This document shows, in pieces, positions 1 through 11,291 of a stretch of 64,000 bases of DNA. The translations under genes and the position numbers were made by a program. A model generated the notes under the pieces. The model was not told where the DNA came from. It was given only the letters and a program-made list of their open reading frames with translations, and did not search any database. The stretch is from Semisulcospira habei (Eukaryota > Mollusca > Gastropoda > Semisulcospiridae), in the NCBI GenBank assembly GCA_036245525.1, contig BTPG01000004.1:158974944-159038943 (forward strand), read 5' to 3'. Every line of letters starts with the position of its first letter. Position 1 is the stretch's first letter.

Positions 1-715
1 TGTGTTTAGGTCGACTAACTAGCATTTCCTTGACCTGTTCCCTCTCATGCTCAAAATCATGACAATCAAATCTTGCATAGAACTGATTTAAGTCGTTGGC
101 ATAGTCCGTAGTTTTGCTCAAAACCGGAACAGCTTTTTGCTTCTTGTTCCCACTCATCAGATTCATACCCTCCCACACACGTTTCATGTTACCAGTCTCA
201 AACTGTTTTTCTATCTTTTTTCGATATGCTTCCTTCCCCTTCCTAAGCTCCCTTTTCAGTTCCTTTTGTACTGTCCGTAACTGTTCTTTGTTCTTGTCTT
301 CAAAAGCTTTCTTCTTTCTGTTTAAGACCTCCTTGATGTGCTTCGTGACCCAAGGTTTGTTGTTGGAATAGATTTTAACAGTTGTTTTAGGCACAACAAT
401 GTCTACGCAGAAATTTATGTAGCTGCAAACTGTGTCAGTACTGTCAGCCAGCTCGGCAACATCGCTTGTAGTGTCAGTAAAAACATTTCACTCGGTGCAG
501 TCAAAGCAACCTTTCAGAGCCTCTTTAGCTGCTGTGGACCACTTCTGTACTGGCCTGGTAAGCGGCGGCTCGCGTTGTACGCGTGGTGTATACCGTGGCA
601 CGAGTTTAACCAAGTTATGATCAGATCGACCTAGAGGCGGCATCGGAACAGCGACGTACGAATCTCTGACATTACACCAAAACACGTCAAGGTATAGCGT
701 TCAGGAATACCTGTA
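1..715 (-). pseudogene. Non-LTR retrotransposon ORF2 fragment (end of endonuclease plus linker)
   Basis: The minus strand reads as one open frame from about 715 to the window edge. It first shows the end of an apurinic-type endonuclease domain (the LGRSDHNLV segment, where the catalytic S-D-H is visible), then the charged linker before the reverse transcriptase (NNKPWVTKHIKEVLNRKKK). The frame is broken once, by a TGA at 488-490 where a tryptophan codon would fit, and the reading continues in the same frame on both sides. The reverse transcriptase itself would lie to the left of the window. The style resembles Jockey/CR1-superfamily elements, but I cannot fix the clade. The fragment is a decayed, immobile copy. 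Confidence 0.75.
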
Positions 716-1500
716 GTTCCCTCCTAGAATAGCAATTACAATATATTTATAAGTCAGTGCTATATCTATACAAAAAAAGGACATATATATTTGGCCCCTC
801 CAACTCCAAGTAACATGTAAAGAGAAAGGTAATTAGGGGTAAAAGTAAAGTACGAATGAACAAAGTTGTATGTCATGCTGTACCCTCCCAACAGAGAGAC
901 AAGTGGACTAAACTACTGCCCTGACTTAAAGGCTTGACCAGTGTCGCAGAGCCGCACCCACTCACCCGCTGGTCAGCCCTGTATATTAATGTTAGCATTT
1001 GGTAGTGCTCAACAAGTAACATACCCGCCACATACACATCAACATACATGTCAATGTACACGCACAAATATATATAAGGCACACATGTGCACTAGTCATG
1101 GAAAAAAAAAGTATACATAAAATTTGTATACACGTGTACACCCACCTGTGCCTGGTGGATGTGTGTAATACGCACCCACCCGACACAAACACACACACCA
1201 AAGCGAGTATCAGGTATGTACACATGCTCCCGGCACGCCTGCACAAATACCCTTACATGCACACACACACACACCATACACGCGTAAATACACATGCACA
1301 TGTACACACTTCTGTGCATGAGAAGAGTACATGTACCCTAGTTACAAAAGTACCCATCATGTGTTCACCCGCACAGCACACCCATGCCGGGTAGAAGTGT
1401 ATGATATGCATCCACCCGGCACAAATGCACCCGCAAGCACACACACACACACACATACCAAAGCATGTATGTCCTAGAAACTCGGGGCCAGTCCATCTCA
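716..1500. other. Non-coding, AC-rich stretch
   Basis: No gene is visible. The stretch is rich in CA/TG dinucleotides and has short pure CA runs at 1258-1273 and 1438-1455. Two loosely similar blocks (about 1135-1200 and 1385-1455) suggest an old imperfect duplication of a CA-rich sequence. The small reading frames here have dinucleotide-driven composition and look like chance. Confidence 0.6.
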
Positions 1501-4333
1501 TATGCTAGCCACAAGAAAAAGGAAGAAACTAAAAAAGAAGATTCTCTTAAGAACGAGATTAAAAACTTAGAACGTAGTATCTAGCACAATAATATCCCTC
1601 TTCTTGAGGCTAAAAAAGCAGAGCTTGTGGAATTACGCAAGAAAAAGACAGAGGGTATGATTGTCCAGTCCGGAGCTAAGTGGATCCAAGATGGTGAAAA
1701 GACATCAAAATATTTTTGTAGTTTGGAAAGTAGGAATTTTGTTAGTAAATCAATGAACTACTTAGAGAACGATAACGGAGAAGTGATAAATAATGTGGAT
1801 ACTATTGTAAAAGAAACTCGTTTTATGAGCAATTGTATGCTTCGAGGGAAGCAGAGTTAGTTGAGGTTGACCTCTCCTCCACTGTATTTGCACCCTCGTT
1901 GTCTGATGATGCGAAGATGTCTATTGAAGGCCCCATTTCGATGGAGGAAGCGTTAAAATCATTGAAAAGAATGTGTAACAATAAATCTCCAGGTTCAGAT
2001 GGTTTTACCACCAAATTTTTTTAATTCTTTTGGGCTGATAGTGGTCATTTTCTGGTGAGATCTATAAATTATGGCTTTCAGCATGGCCAGCTGTCAGTAA
2101 CACAAAAGCAAGGGGTGATCACTTGTATACCCAAAGAGGGAAAGGATAAGAAATTTTTGAAAAACTAGAGACCCATTACTCTTTTAAATATAGTTATAAA
2201 ATAGCCTCTGCCTGCAGAGCAGAACGTCTGAAACTGGTTTTACCCTCTATTATACACCAAGACCAAAAAGGCTTTTTGAAGGGCAGATATATTGGTGAGA
2301 ACGTACGGCTTCTTTATGATGTACTTTTTTACACTCATGTAAACCAGGTGCCAGGTCAACTGGTTCTCATAGACTTTGAGAAGCATTTGACTTGGTCGCC
2401 TGGTCCTTTGTGGAAAAATGTCTTGACTTTTTCAACTTTGGTCCAGATATGAAGAACTGGATTAAAACATTTTACTGTGATATTAAGGCCTGTGTGTCTG
2501 TTAATGGTCGCTATTCTGGGTGGTTTCCAGTAGAAAGAGGATGTCGTCAAGGCGACCCAAGCTCTCCGTACATTTACTTAATCTGCGCGGAAATTCTGGC
2601 CTCTATTCTACGCCAGAATGAAAATATAAGTGGGTTAAAGGTTAAAGATATATACTTACTTCTGTCCCAGTTTGCAGATGACACTTCATTGTTTTTAAAT
2701 GGAAGCAAAAGGTCTTTCGATGAAAGCATCCACAGTCTACAATACTTTGCATCTATCTCAGGTCTCAAGATGAATATGGATAAAACGCAGGTGGTCTGGC
2801 TTGGACCTATGAGGAATTCACACATTCGGTTCATGCCCGAATTCAACTTCATCTGGGACCCTGGGATTTTTAAGGTTCTTGGTATAAAGCTCTCCACAAA
2901 CATTAATATTATAACCGCTATTAATTACGATGGCAAACTTGCTGAAATTCAGTGAGTTTTGTATGTTTGGTCTAAGCGTCAACTTACACCATTAGGTAAA
3001 ATTACGGTAATCAAAACACTTGCAGTGTCAAAGATTGTCCATCTTTTTATGAACCTCCCAGATCCTCCTGCACAGTTTTTGACTGACCTTGAAAAAATGT
3101 TGTTTACATTCTTGTGGGATGGAAAGAGAGCAAAAATAAATAAAGCTGTTGTCTGTTCAGCATACAATGAAGGTGGCTTGCGAATGTTAAATGTTTATTC
3201 TTTTTTGACGTCTATGAAGGTCAGTTGGCTTAGAATGGTCTTTGGTGTATCATGTGACTCATTGGTATGTCAGATTCTGGTCAGCTGCTATCCTATGTTT
3301 AGTAACATGCAGGTGTTTGGTGGTGAATATGCAAACGTTTTAATGCTTCATTGTGATAATTGCTTCTGGGCCGATGTTGCCAAACATTACAAGATTGTTT
3401 GTAACAAGTGTGTACCTGAAAATTCTGATGAAGTGTTCTCAGAACGTATTCATTATAACAAGAACATTATTAGAGACAGGAAAACGGTTCATATCACCGA
3501 ATGGAGAAAAAAAGGAATTTTGGTTATTGGGGATCTGCTTGATGAGAATGGCTCTCTGTTGTCTTTTGAGTCATTCAAGTTCCTGTTCCCTGATGTGTCT
3601 ACACATTTCTTGATGTACTCTGGTGTAGCTAATGCTGTCAGGGCCTACATGACCTCATTAGCAGTAGAGCCAGTTAAGGAAGGAAATAGTACCGGCAATA
3701 AGGTCTGGAACATATCTTGCAGGGTTGTAAAACCATATATTTAACATTGGTCAAATCAAAGTCAAGGCCTATTTGTATTCAAAAGTGGTCTCAATGTTTT
3801 GATATTGACGACATACCAAGCTGGAAATGTATTTTTTCAAAACCCTTCAAAACCACACCAGACTCCCAACTAAAATGGTTCCAGCTAAGATTATTGCATC
3901 GGTTGCTGCCCACAAAGCGATTTCTATTTCTGCGTAAATTGTCTGAATCTGCGCCTTTTGTAAGAATGAGGATGAAACCCTTTCCCACCTGTTCTGGGAC
4001 TGCTTGTATGTACAGATATTTTGGTCTGACATGGGACAATGGTTGCGAGACAACTGTGTAAACTGCACTAATTCTGAATTCACAAAAAGTCTTATTGTCT
4101 TTGGCACAGCTACACACTTTAGGTCAGACATTGTCTTAGAACTCATAATATTAGTTGCTAAGTTCTATGTTTACAAGTGTAGATTAGAAGAAACCCCGCC
4201 TAATTTAAGGCACTTTGTTAGAATTATGAAGAGTCGCTATCTATGTGAGAAGTACCGATTTGGAATTACTGGTCAGAGTAACAAGTTTTGTTATATGTGG
4301 TATCACTATGCTACACTTTTTGGCGAATTGTAA
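1501..4333 (+). pseudogene. Reverse transcriptase ORF2 of an L1/Tx1-like LINE, multiply broken
   Basis: The recognisable order is: linker (1600-1830), RT finger region (KSPGSDGF near 1990), RT palm with LVLIDFEK near 2366, the GCRQGDPSSPYIYL motif near 2540-2580, and the catalytic FADDTSLFL near 2671-2697. Next come the thumb and connection region to about 3730, and near the C-terminus a CCHC-like HLFWDC segment about 3985-4010. Frame changes lie near 1830, 2160-2200, 2385 and 3720, with stop codons near 2022 and 2953. Each frame switch continues the same protein alignment, so this is one decayed gene and not several. It would have copied LINE RNA by target-primed reverse transcription. It is non-functional here. 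Confidence 0.8.
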
Positions 4334-4866
4334 TGCTATTACAGTGTTTGAGGCTGCAGCCTCACCATTGGCGATAGTGTGCAGACGGCTTCTGGCACTG
4401 CCAGGCATCTCACTAAGGCATCCAGGGTTGGTTCAAGGTAGCAAGGGTGGCTTAGCTGGATTCCCTTGTGAATGTATCCATCAGAGCTATCTATAGCACT
4501 GAGGAAAGCATGCCCAGGCAGTCACATTTGTGTCTGTCCAGACCTATGTAAACTTTGCTTGTCATTTGTTGTGTGTTCGAGCGGTGTGTGTTCTAAGAGA
4601 GTGGGGCGGGGAGGGGTGGGGGGTAAATAGGATCATGGGAGGGGTGGGGAGGGGGGGTACATACTTATGTGCTGATACTTTTCTATACTTTTCAATCTGT
4701 GATTGTGTAACTTGATTTGCAATGTAATTATGTATATATGGCTTTTGTACATATATGCATGTGTGTGCATATGTATATATATGTATGTATGTATATTTTT
4801 ATATAAAATATACTGTATGCCTAATTTAAATACTGAAATAAAGAATTTTTAAAAAAATTTAAAAAA
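1501..4866 (+). mobile_element. L1/Tx1-like LINE, 5'-truncated, with 3' UTR
   Basis: The copy begins inside the linker between endonuclease and reverse transcriptase (SGAKWIQDGEKTSKYFCSLE), so the 5' half is missing. It runs through the reverse transcriptase and a C-terminal cysteine/histidine region to about 4333. A 3' UTR of about 530 bp follows, containing a G-rich stretch near 4605-4660, an AAATAAAG polyadenylation-like signal near 4837 and an A-rich end near 4866. An A-rich tail and this domain order fit the L1/Tx1 group better than RTE or CR1. I did not find a clear target-site duplication. Confidence 0.75.
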
Positions 4867-5074
4867 TGTGAATCGCTTATGAAATCGAGAACATGTAAGC
4901 CATTGGCTTACAATATATATATATATATATTCTTTACTTTTAACAAAGGCGTCGCCCAAAGCCAAAAAATGCACTCAATCAGAGTAGCTCCAGGAGTCCA
5001 AGGGACATAATTTTTTAATAAATTCTGAGAATGGATTTCCATGGCATTAGCACAGCATTCTCAGAATTTATTGA

Positions 5075-5162
<88 letters not shown>

Positions 5163-5283
5163 ATACAATACCACGATCATCTGTTGTAAACACACACACA
5201 AAATTACACGTTTAGGGCTCAACGTCTTTTGTCTACCAGGAAGGTGATTAAAAAACGGGGCACCCAAAAGGGTTTGAGCAAAA
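4867..5283. repeat. (TA)n microsatellite with a flanking 27-bp inverted repeat
   Basis: A pure TA array occupies 5079-5153 and passes into a short CA run. Immediately left of it, 5007-5033 and 5056-5082 are inverted copies of each other (27 bp, one mismatch) around a 22-bp loop, so the TA array grows from the end of a hairpin. A short TA run also occurs near 4910-4930. Nothing here is coding; the tyrosine/isoleucine reading frames are products of the TA array. Confidence 0.85.
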
Positions 5284-5356
5284 TTTTATGCCAGCTAGAT
5301 ACAAACCCATGACATCCTGGACAAGAGGAAAACACTCTACCACCTAGCTCCCCTTG
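5284..5356 (-). other. Possible tRNA-like relic or SINE head
   Basis: On the minus strand the sequence has an A-box-like segment (GCTAGGTGGTAGAGTG) followed after about 30 bases by a B-box-like GGGTTTGTATC, spaced as in a tRNA. The anticodon-stem region pairs only partly and the T-arm is poor, so this is not a working tRNA. It may be the degenerate tRNA-derived head of a SINE or a tRNA pseudogene. Confidence 0.3.
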
Positions 5357-5401
5357 GTGTAAACAGTTTAAATAAGTTTAACTCATTTAGCCCCATGATC
5401 C

Positions 5402-5525
5402 TGCAGCAAGGGATGGACTGAGCATGATAATTCAATGGTAGTGCCAGATGAGCTTGGCGCCTGAAGGCGCCAAGTTCATCTGTCACTATCCTTGAATTAT
5501 CATGATCAATCCATCTACTACAACA
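5402..5525. repeat. Imperfect palindrome centred on paired GGCGCC
   Basis: Arms of about 60 bp (5402-5461 and 5466-5525) are inverted copies of each other with scattered mismatches, joined by a 4-base loop (TGAA). The innermost part GCTTGGCGCC/GGCGCCAAG pairs perfectly. Both arms contain an ATAATTCAA segment. This looks like a small fold-back MITE. A related half-copy (GGTGGTGCCA through AAGGCGCC) occurs at about 51958-52000. Confidence 0.7.
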
Positions 5526-5603
5526 GATAGTCACTGACCACGCCTCTCAAACTAATGTTTCAAAATTGTGTTTGTGGGGTTAAGAGGGTTAACTTTTAAT
5601 TCT

Positions 5604-5769
5604 GTTGTGAAGACGTTAAATATTAACACCAGAAAATACTGATACTGCATACATTTTATGAATCTCTTATGCCATCTTAGAGCTATGTTGTGAAGATGTT
5701 AAATATTAACACCAGAAAATACTGATACCGCATACATTGTATGAATCTCTTATACCATCTTAGAGCTGT
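5604..5769. repeat. 83-bp tandem duplication
   Basis: Positions 5604-5686 and 5687-5769 are two head-to-tail copies of the same 83-bp unit, beginning GTTGTGAAGA and differing at only a few positions. No coding content. It looks like a recent local duplication. Confidence 0.85.
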
Positions 5770-7012
5770 GTGACTACTGTACAAAGGTGACTGGACACAA
5801 TATGCCATCATCAACTAAGAGTTAGATCCCCTGCCCCCACCTATCAAGCACCCAATCGCCAGCCCACAGTCTGTCCAGCGCCGAGTCGTTCCCCTTGGTA
5901 TGCATACAATTCCGCCAGCGCTAACCTCACCTATCTGGTTTGTGAGCTTCATCAACAAAGTACCTAGATAAACAGCACATTGCAGGCAAATCATCCCACC
6001 ACCTGTAAGTGTTGGCAGCAAGGCCGTTACATCCCCTGCAAATCTGTCACGATAGTAACGCGATGTTTTCTAGTGCATGTTTGACAACCTGGTCATCCTT
6101 CTGTCGTTACAATTGGGAAAGTGGGGGACAGGCTCATCACAGATCGCTGAGGATGACTTGCTTTTATCATTCTAATCTATTACAACAGGCTTTCCACTAG
6201 GATTTTCAATTGTCTGTCATCAGGCCAGACAGCACAACAAAAACATCCATCCAAGCCATGCTACAGTCTGTAAACACAACCAGGATAAGTACATCAGTAC
6301 TGAATGCAACCAACAAGATTACAAGGCAGTTGGGTGTGGTGGGGTGAGGTTGGTGTCGTCACATAACCTCCAAAACTTTATCACATATTTGTTAACGTTT
6401 CACTGGCCTCTGTGTTCCTAACCCTTTGGATGACAGCAGCGGCTTTAGTCACAATGTTTTAGTCCTGCAGGAATCATTGCGACTAACAAGGCTACCGACA
6501 CACAAAGAGCCCCAAAATAATTATTTAGATGCTTCTTTTATATCCAGATTTCTCTGTGAAGGATGTCTAAGTTCCATATTAGTCTACCATATTGAAAATA
6601 CAGTTGACTTTTAAAATGGGGCTGGTTGGAACGTGTTCACATGACATCATGAGTGGGCGGGCCCCAAGTTATGGCAAAGAAGTAACAAGATAAAAATGAC
6701 ATCACATCTAGCTAAGCAAACCTAATATGGGGATAAACTACTTTCAGCACCAAGCACCGTGTGTGTGTTTGTGACAGTGACTAAAGCTGATGTTTGTGGG
6801 CGGAAAAGCTAGATATTTTAGGATATTTTCTCTATTTAGAGTATCTTAAGGTAGTTTGGGGGAACTTCTTATTAGACTACACATTGACAAAAAAATGGTC
6901 TTTCAATGAAAACCGGTTGATCCGCAGTTTACTTGGTCATTTTTTTTTCTCATTCTTATTAGTTATTTTTCATACAGTTAATAATAACAGTAATAATTAT
7001 AATGCGCATTAA
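5770..7012. other. Non-coding, nothing recognised
   Basis: I see no gene, RNA or recognisable repeat. Reading frames are short and their translations look random. Confidence 0.5.
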
Positions 7013-7096
7013 TAAGATAAGATAGTTTATTGCCAAATGTTTCCATGTACAAAACAATAAAAACATTGGAATTTGTCTTTATGTCAGTTATGAAGA

Positions 7097-7154
<58 letters not shown>

Positions 7155-7650
7155 AACTGGAAAATATGATTTTCATGCTAAATACTAAGCAAATACCAGT
7201 ATTAAACATGGCAAACGGGCACGCCTCACTGATTGAGATTCAGTTAAAAGCTGACTGCACACATTCCGACAAGTTCTCACTCACCACCTGCGCTCTCTCC
7301 AATCAGTCTGGTTGATCAGAGAGAGCGCAAACAGCAAGAGGGCAAAAACTGTTGCGGAATGTGCTGGTCCTGATGGCCATGTACCTATGCCCTGATGGTA
7401 AAAGTCAGAAAGCTCATTGCTGGGGTGGGTGGAATCACTGGAGATAAGACTTGCTCTATGTAAGAGTCACTGCTGGGACAGCGAGTCCAGGCTAGGTAGA
7501 TCTCTGCCTATGATTTTTGAAGCGGTCTTGACCACCCTGCTCAGTCTGATTTTCTCTTTGGCCGTAATGGAACCATGCCAAACCGGGATCGAAAAGGTGA
7601 GCACCCTCTCAATTACAGTACCAAATCCGCAGAATCGGCGCTAAGTGTGT
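7013..7650 (-). pseudogene. 3' end of a non-LTR retrotransposon (RT C-terminus and tail)
   Basis: Read on the minus strand, about 7645-7280 gives a typical LINE C-terminal region: SIPVWHGSITAKEKIRLSRVV, then KTASKIIGRDLPSLDSL, then an HRASLISSDSTHPSNEL segment. One in-frame stop follows LDSLSQQ and there is a frame shift further on (near 7405). The sequence then passes through a 3' UTR interrupted by a (CA)n array (7105-7149) to an AATAAAC signal close to 7030. The style resembles the Jockey/CR1-like family of the fragment at 1-715, and it could be the other end of the same family. The catalytic RT core is absent. Confidence 0.65.
7105..7149. repeat. (CA)n microsatellite
   Basis: A pure CA array of about 45 bp inside the LINE 3' UTR remnant. 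Confidence 0.95.
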
Positions 7651-8485
7651 TACAACAGTTATACTACGCTATACACATGTATACACAATCAAACACTACC
7701 TTTATACGCGTTTAAGCTATGCACACAAAAACTAAAGCCTAAAACCTATCCCCAAGTTAAGGCATTTTGATGATGCTGATGTACCAACTCGGTGGTGCTA
7801 CAGTCAACAAAGGGAAGACCTAAGATCAAGGGTGCATAAGGATGAAATGAGTTAATGGTAATTCAGCAAGTTTCTATTTATACTACAACTTACATGCAGT
7901 CACTGATGTCACTTTATAAACGCGTTTGTTGAATTTTGTGCGACTCGAGACCAGACGCCATTTTGGGGGAAGCTTTTAACGAAGGGACATTACCCATTTG
8001 GCTTACGGTCAACTCGCCCCAAAATTAACTCGCCCAGGTAAGGTCAACCAGCAATCGGTAGCAGTCAACTCGCCCTAACAGTTTTATCTAATTTAGCAGT
8101 CTAGCCTCCGACCCTCTTATCGTCTTATGCCTGCGAACATATTGTGCTGTTTACATACAGGTAATTAGATCACTGTGAAGCAATGGGTAAAATTGTTCCT
8201 CATGCTGTCATTTGAAGGGGAAAATAGCATTCTCAAGGTCATGTCCGCTACTTTATGAGTCCTATTTGTGTAATTGTCAACAGTTTCTGTTAAGTTACCA
8301 TAACCACGTATACCTCTACCACAGGGTGGACATGTGCATAGGCACCCGGTTGCCAGTGGCCTCTCAGGTTATGCTGGTAGAGCTTGAACACATTTGTGTG
8401 TGGGGCAAGGTGTAATGTCAAATTCAAAGCCTCGCAAGTGTGACAAAGGATGGACAGCTTACCTGTAAATAAAGACCAGCATTTA
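7651..8485. other. Non-coding, nothing firm
   Basis: No gene is recognisable. The phrase AACTCGCCC recurs three times between about 8008 and 8076, a weak short repeat. Confidence 0.5.
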
Positions 8486-8487
8486 TG

Positions 8488-8622
8488 CAGCTGTGACTGT
8501 GGCTGTGACTGTGGCTGTAACTGTGCCTGCAGCTGTGGCTATGACTGTAGCTGTGGCTGTGACTGGCTCTGACTGTGGCTGTGACTGACTGTGGCTGTGA
8601 CTGTGTGACTGTGCCTGTGGCC
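8488..8622. repeat. CTGTGACTGTGG-type minisatellite
   Basis: About 135 bp of degenerate 6- to 12-bp units of the form (GC)TGTGACTGTG. It abuts the presumed truncated 5' end of the next LINE. The serine/histidine-rich frames on the minus strand are artefacts of the repeat. Confidence 0.85.
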
Positions 8623-8639
8623 ACCCAACACACTCGACA

Positions 8640-10290
8640 CTCTGCCTTCTCCGCCTTGCCTTCCTGATCACCCCCTTCCCCCCCCCCCCCTTTTTCCCGC
8701 ACTCCCCTCTCATCCTTCCGCCCCGTCTCTCAGGATGAAGTCCTCAAGACGATAACGTCCATGCCTTTCAAAACCTGCGAACTAGACCCCCTCCCTACTT
8801 CTCTCTACCGGGACGCCCTTCCAAAACTTTTGCCCTTCATCACCGACATCATCAACACATCTCTAGAGAATGGCTCCGTCCCCGATATCTTCATGTCCGC
8901 CATTGTCCGTCCTCTCCTCAAAAAACACAACCTCGACCCAAACGAACTCAAGAACTACCGCCCAGTCTCCAATCTCTCTTTCCTGTCCAAGCTTCTTGAG
9001 AAGGTTGTCCTCAACCAGCTCAACCTCCACCTCGCCAACAACAACCTCCTCAGCCCCTTCCAGTCTGCCTATCGCAAACATCACAGCACTGAAACAGCAA
9101 TTCTACATATCCTAAACGACCTGCTTCTCTCCACCGACTCGGGCAACATCTCCCTTCTTACGCTACTCGATCTCTCTGCCGCCTTCGACACCATAGACCA
9201 CTCTATCCTCCTCCACCGCCTTCACCACTCCTTTGGCATCACTGACTCTGCTCACTCCTGGTTTCCCTCCTACCTCTCCGACAGACAGCAGTCCGTCACC
9301 ATCGACGGTGTCTCCTCCAACCCAGTCAGGCTCTCCTGCGGCATTCCACAGGGGTCCGTCCTGGGCCCGGTCCTTTTCACACTCTACACCTCTCCTCTGT
9401 CCAACATCATCCAGTCTCACCACATACACCACCACCTCTACGCTGACGACTCACAACTACTAGACAAAGACAAACTCGACAACACTTAGTCACCACTGAC
9501 TCGCACGGCTGACTGCTACGAAGACGTGAAAAACTGGATGACAGCAAACAAGCTCAAACTGAACGATGACAAAACGGAAGCCATGCTGGTAGGCACTCGC
9601 CAGAAACTTTCCCAGCTCCCTCCCTCTCTCCACCTTCAACTCGACAGCACCCCCATCTCCCTCTCTGACTCGGTCAAGAACCTCGGCGTTATCCTCGATT
9701 CCTCTCTTTCCATGACCAGCTTCATTTCCGCCACGGCCCAGGCATGTTACTTCCACCTCTGCCGCATCAGTCAGATCAGAAAATACCTCACTACCAAAGC
9801 TGCCACCAAACTCGCTGTCTATCTCATCTTATGTCGCATCGACTACTGCAAATCTCTCCTTTCGGCCTTCCTCACTCTACCACTCTCACTCTCCAGCGCG
9901 TCCAGAACAATGCTGCCTGCCTCGTCCTCAGAAAGAAAAAATCCAACCACATCACTCCCCTGCTCAAGCTCCTTCACTGGCTCCCCATCCCCCAACGCAT
10001 CCAATGCAAGATTCTGTCTCTCTGCTACAAATCCCCGAACAACTATGCTCCTACCTATCTCTCCAACTTACTTCACCCATAACTCCTTCCCGCTCCCTCC
10101 GCTCTGCCTCCGACACTCTCCGCCTCCTCATCCCCTGCACCAAACTCAGCACTTTTGGCCCCCGCTCCTTCTCCGTCTACAGTCCATCCACCTGGAACAC
10201 TCTCCCACTCTCTCTCCATCAGAAACACTCTCTCTCCTCCTTCCAGTCCGCCCTCAAAACTCACCTCTTTCAACAGTTCTAGCACTATAT
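8640..10290 (+). pseudogene. CR1/L2-like LINE reverse transcriptase, 5'-truncated
   Basis: The copy starts just before the reverse transcriptase. Motifs in order: NYRPVSNLSFLSKLLEKVV (about 8955), HHSTETAILHILNDLLL (9080), the catalytic LDLSAAFDTIDHSILL (9160), GIPQGSVLGPVLF (9340) and YADDSQL (9439). An in-frame TAG at 9487-9489 interrupts the palm, but the frame continues beyond it. Frame shifts near 9870 and 10070 are then needed to follow the C-terminal region to its end KTHLFQQF at 10282. The protein would be the polymerase for target-primed reverse transcription. The compositional bias (CTC/TCC-rich) differs from the AT-rich Maverick next door. It is an old inactive copy and directly abuts the left end of Maverick B. 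Confidence 0.8.
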
Positions 10291-10423
10291 CACCACACTC
10301 CCCACCCCAAGCTGACCGTTGTAATGTATTTTTCACTATTTGTGGTACGTGAGTCATTGTCTAAAGCGTGCGCATGCGTGTGCGAGTTGTGAGTGCGCGC
10401 TTAGAGTTATAATTATTATAAGA
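10291..10423. other. 3' tail of the LINE and junction with Maverick B
   Basis: A short non-coding stretch. The last six bases (10418-10423, ATAAGA) are the left candidate target duplication of Maverick B. The right side has TAAGAT immediately after the element, so the two share TAAGA but are offset by one base. Confidence 0.5.
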
Positions 10424-10736
10424 AGAGATAGAACAATATACAATACAAGAGAACCATATTCATTAACACCACATTAATCACAAAAATCGCGGCATTTTGA
10501 CAATGACCCCCCATTGACCACGCGACCGCCACCCCATCTTTAATTCACCATATCGATTTCAAATAAACGCAAGTTTGTAAATGTGGCGTTAATGAATATG
10601 GTTCTCTTGTAATTGTATATTGTTCTATCTCTCTATAAGCATCACCCCCCCCCCCCCCCCCCCGCCCCCCCTGCAACCGAGCCAAACAGTATATTGATGA
10701 CTGTATGCGTGTTTATTTTGAAATGCGTAATTTATA
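10424..10736. repeat. Left terminal inverted repeat of Maverick B
   Basis: Matches the reverse complement of 48216-48528 along its length, including the tip AGAGATAGAACAATATAC, a poly-C run (about 10646-10672) and the inner GAGCCAAACAGTATA segment. Within the repeat, the outer 52 bp (10424-10475) recur inverted at about 10580-10632, so the end can fold into a 210-bp hairpin. Confidence 0.92.
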
Positions 10737-10777
10737 ACTTTAATTAAAGTCATAAATTAATATTTTTTTATTATAAA

Positions 10778-11291
10778 ATGAATCAAGATGAATTACTTCT
10801 TCTAAACGATATTAATGCTGTACAAAACAAAGACTTAGACTATAAAAAAACAGCGTCTTTTGTCTGTGATTGTTTCAGGGAAGTCCAAAACTTATCTTGG
10901 AAAACAGTACATGACAGAAGATATAGAATCCCTCTCACCCGACAATTTAATTAAACTACATTCTAAATATGAAAATCACATCGCTTCACTAATGACTCGT
11001 GATCTAAGTCGATCTCTTGTCTGTCTATACACAAAAGCAGTGAGTCACTTCCTACCGGTAGACACTGACAGTCTATCACACGACCTTGAAAGCAACCCTA
11101 TTGTTTCAAGTACAATTGGTAAATTAGCATGCGTCATGTTTTACAAGTTTGGAAATTACCTTGCACCTGTGGTAACTTTGCTTGTCACTGGGAGTCATAT
11201 TGATTTTTCTAAAATAAATTTTACTGAAGAAGAAAATGGACCAAACGGACCGAATGGGCGACACTCAGATGATCCCACAGCAGATTACTGA
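10778..11291 (+). pseudogene. Conserved Polinton protein, 171-aa type, frame-shifted copy (B)
   Basis: The gene starts at ATG 10778 (MNQDELLLLNDINA), which matches the intact homologue in copy A at 35084 on the minus strand. A small indel in an A-run near 10846-10855 shifts the frame. The remainder (VSGKSKTYLGKQYMTEDIES through SHIDFSKINFTEEEN) then runs open to 11291. The protein is mostly helical with a hydrophobic segment near the end (NYLAPVVTLLVTGS). It is recognisable as a conserved Polinton gene next to integrase, but its function is unknown to me. It overlaps the next gene by 56 bp in another frame, as in copy A. Confidence 0.75.

Noticed and set aside
1092..1501. Cysteine/valine-rich frames on the minus strand
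   Set aside because: CA/TG dinucleotide composition only.
8424..8713. Serine/histidine-rich frames
   Set aside because: Produced by the CTGTGACTGTGG minisatellite.
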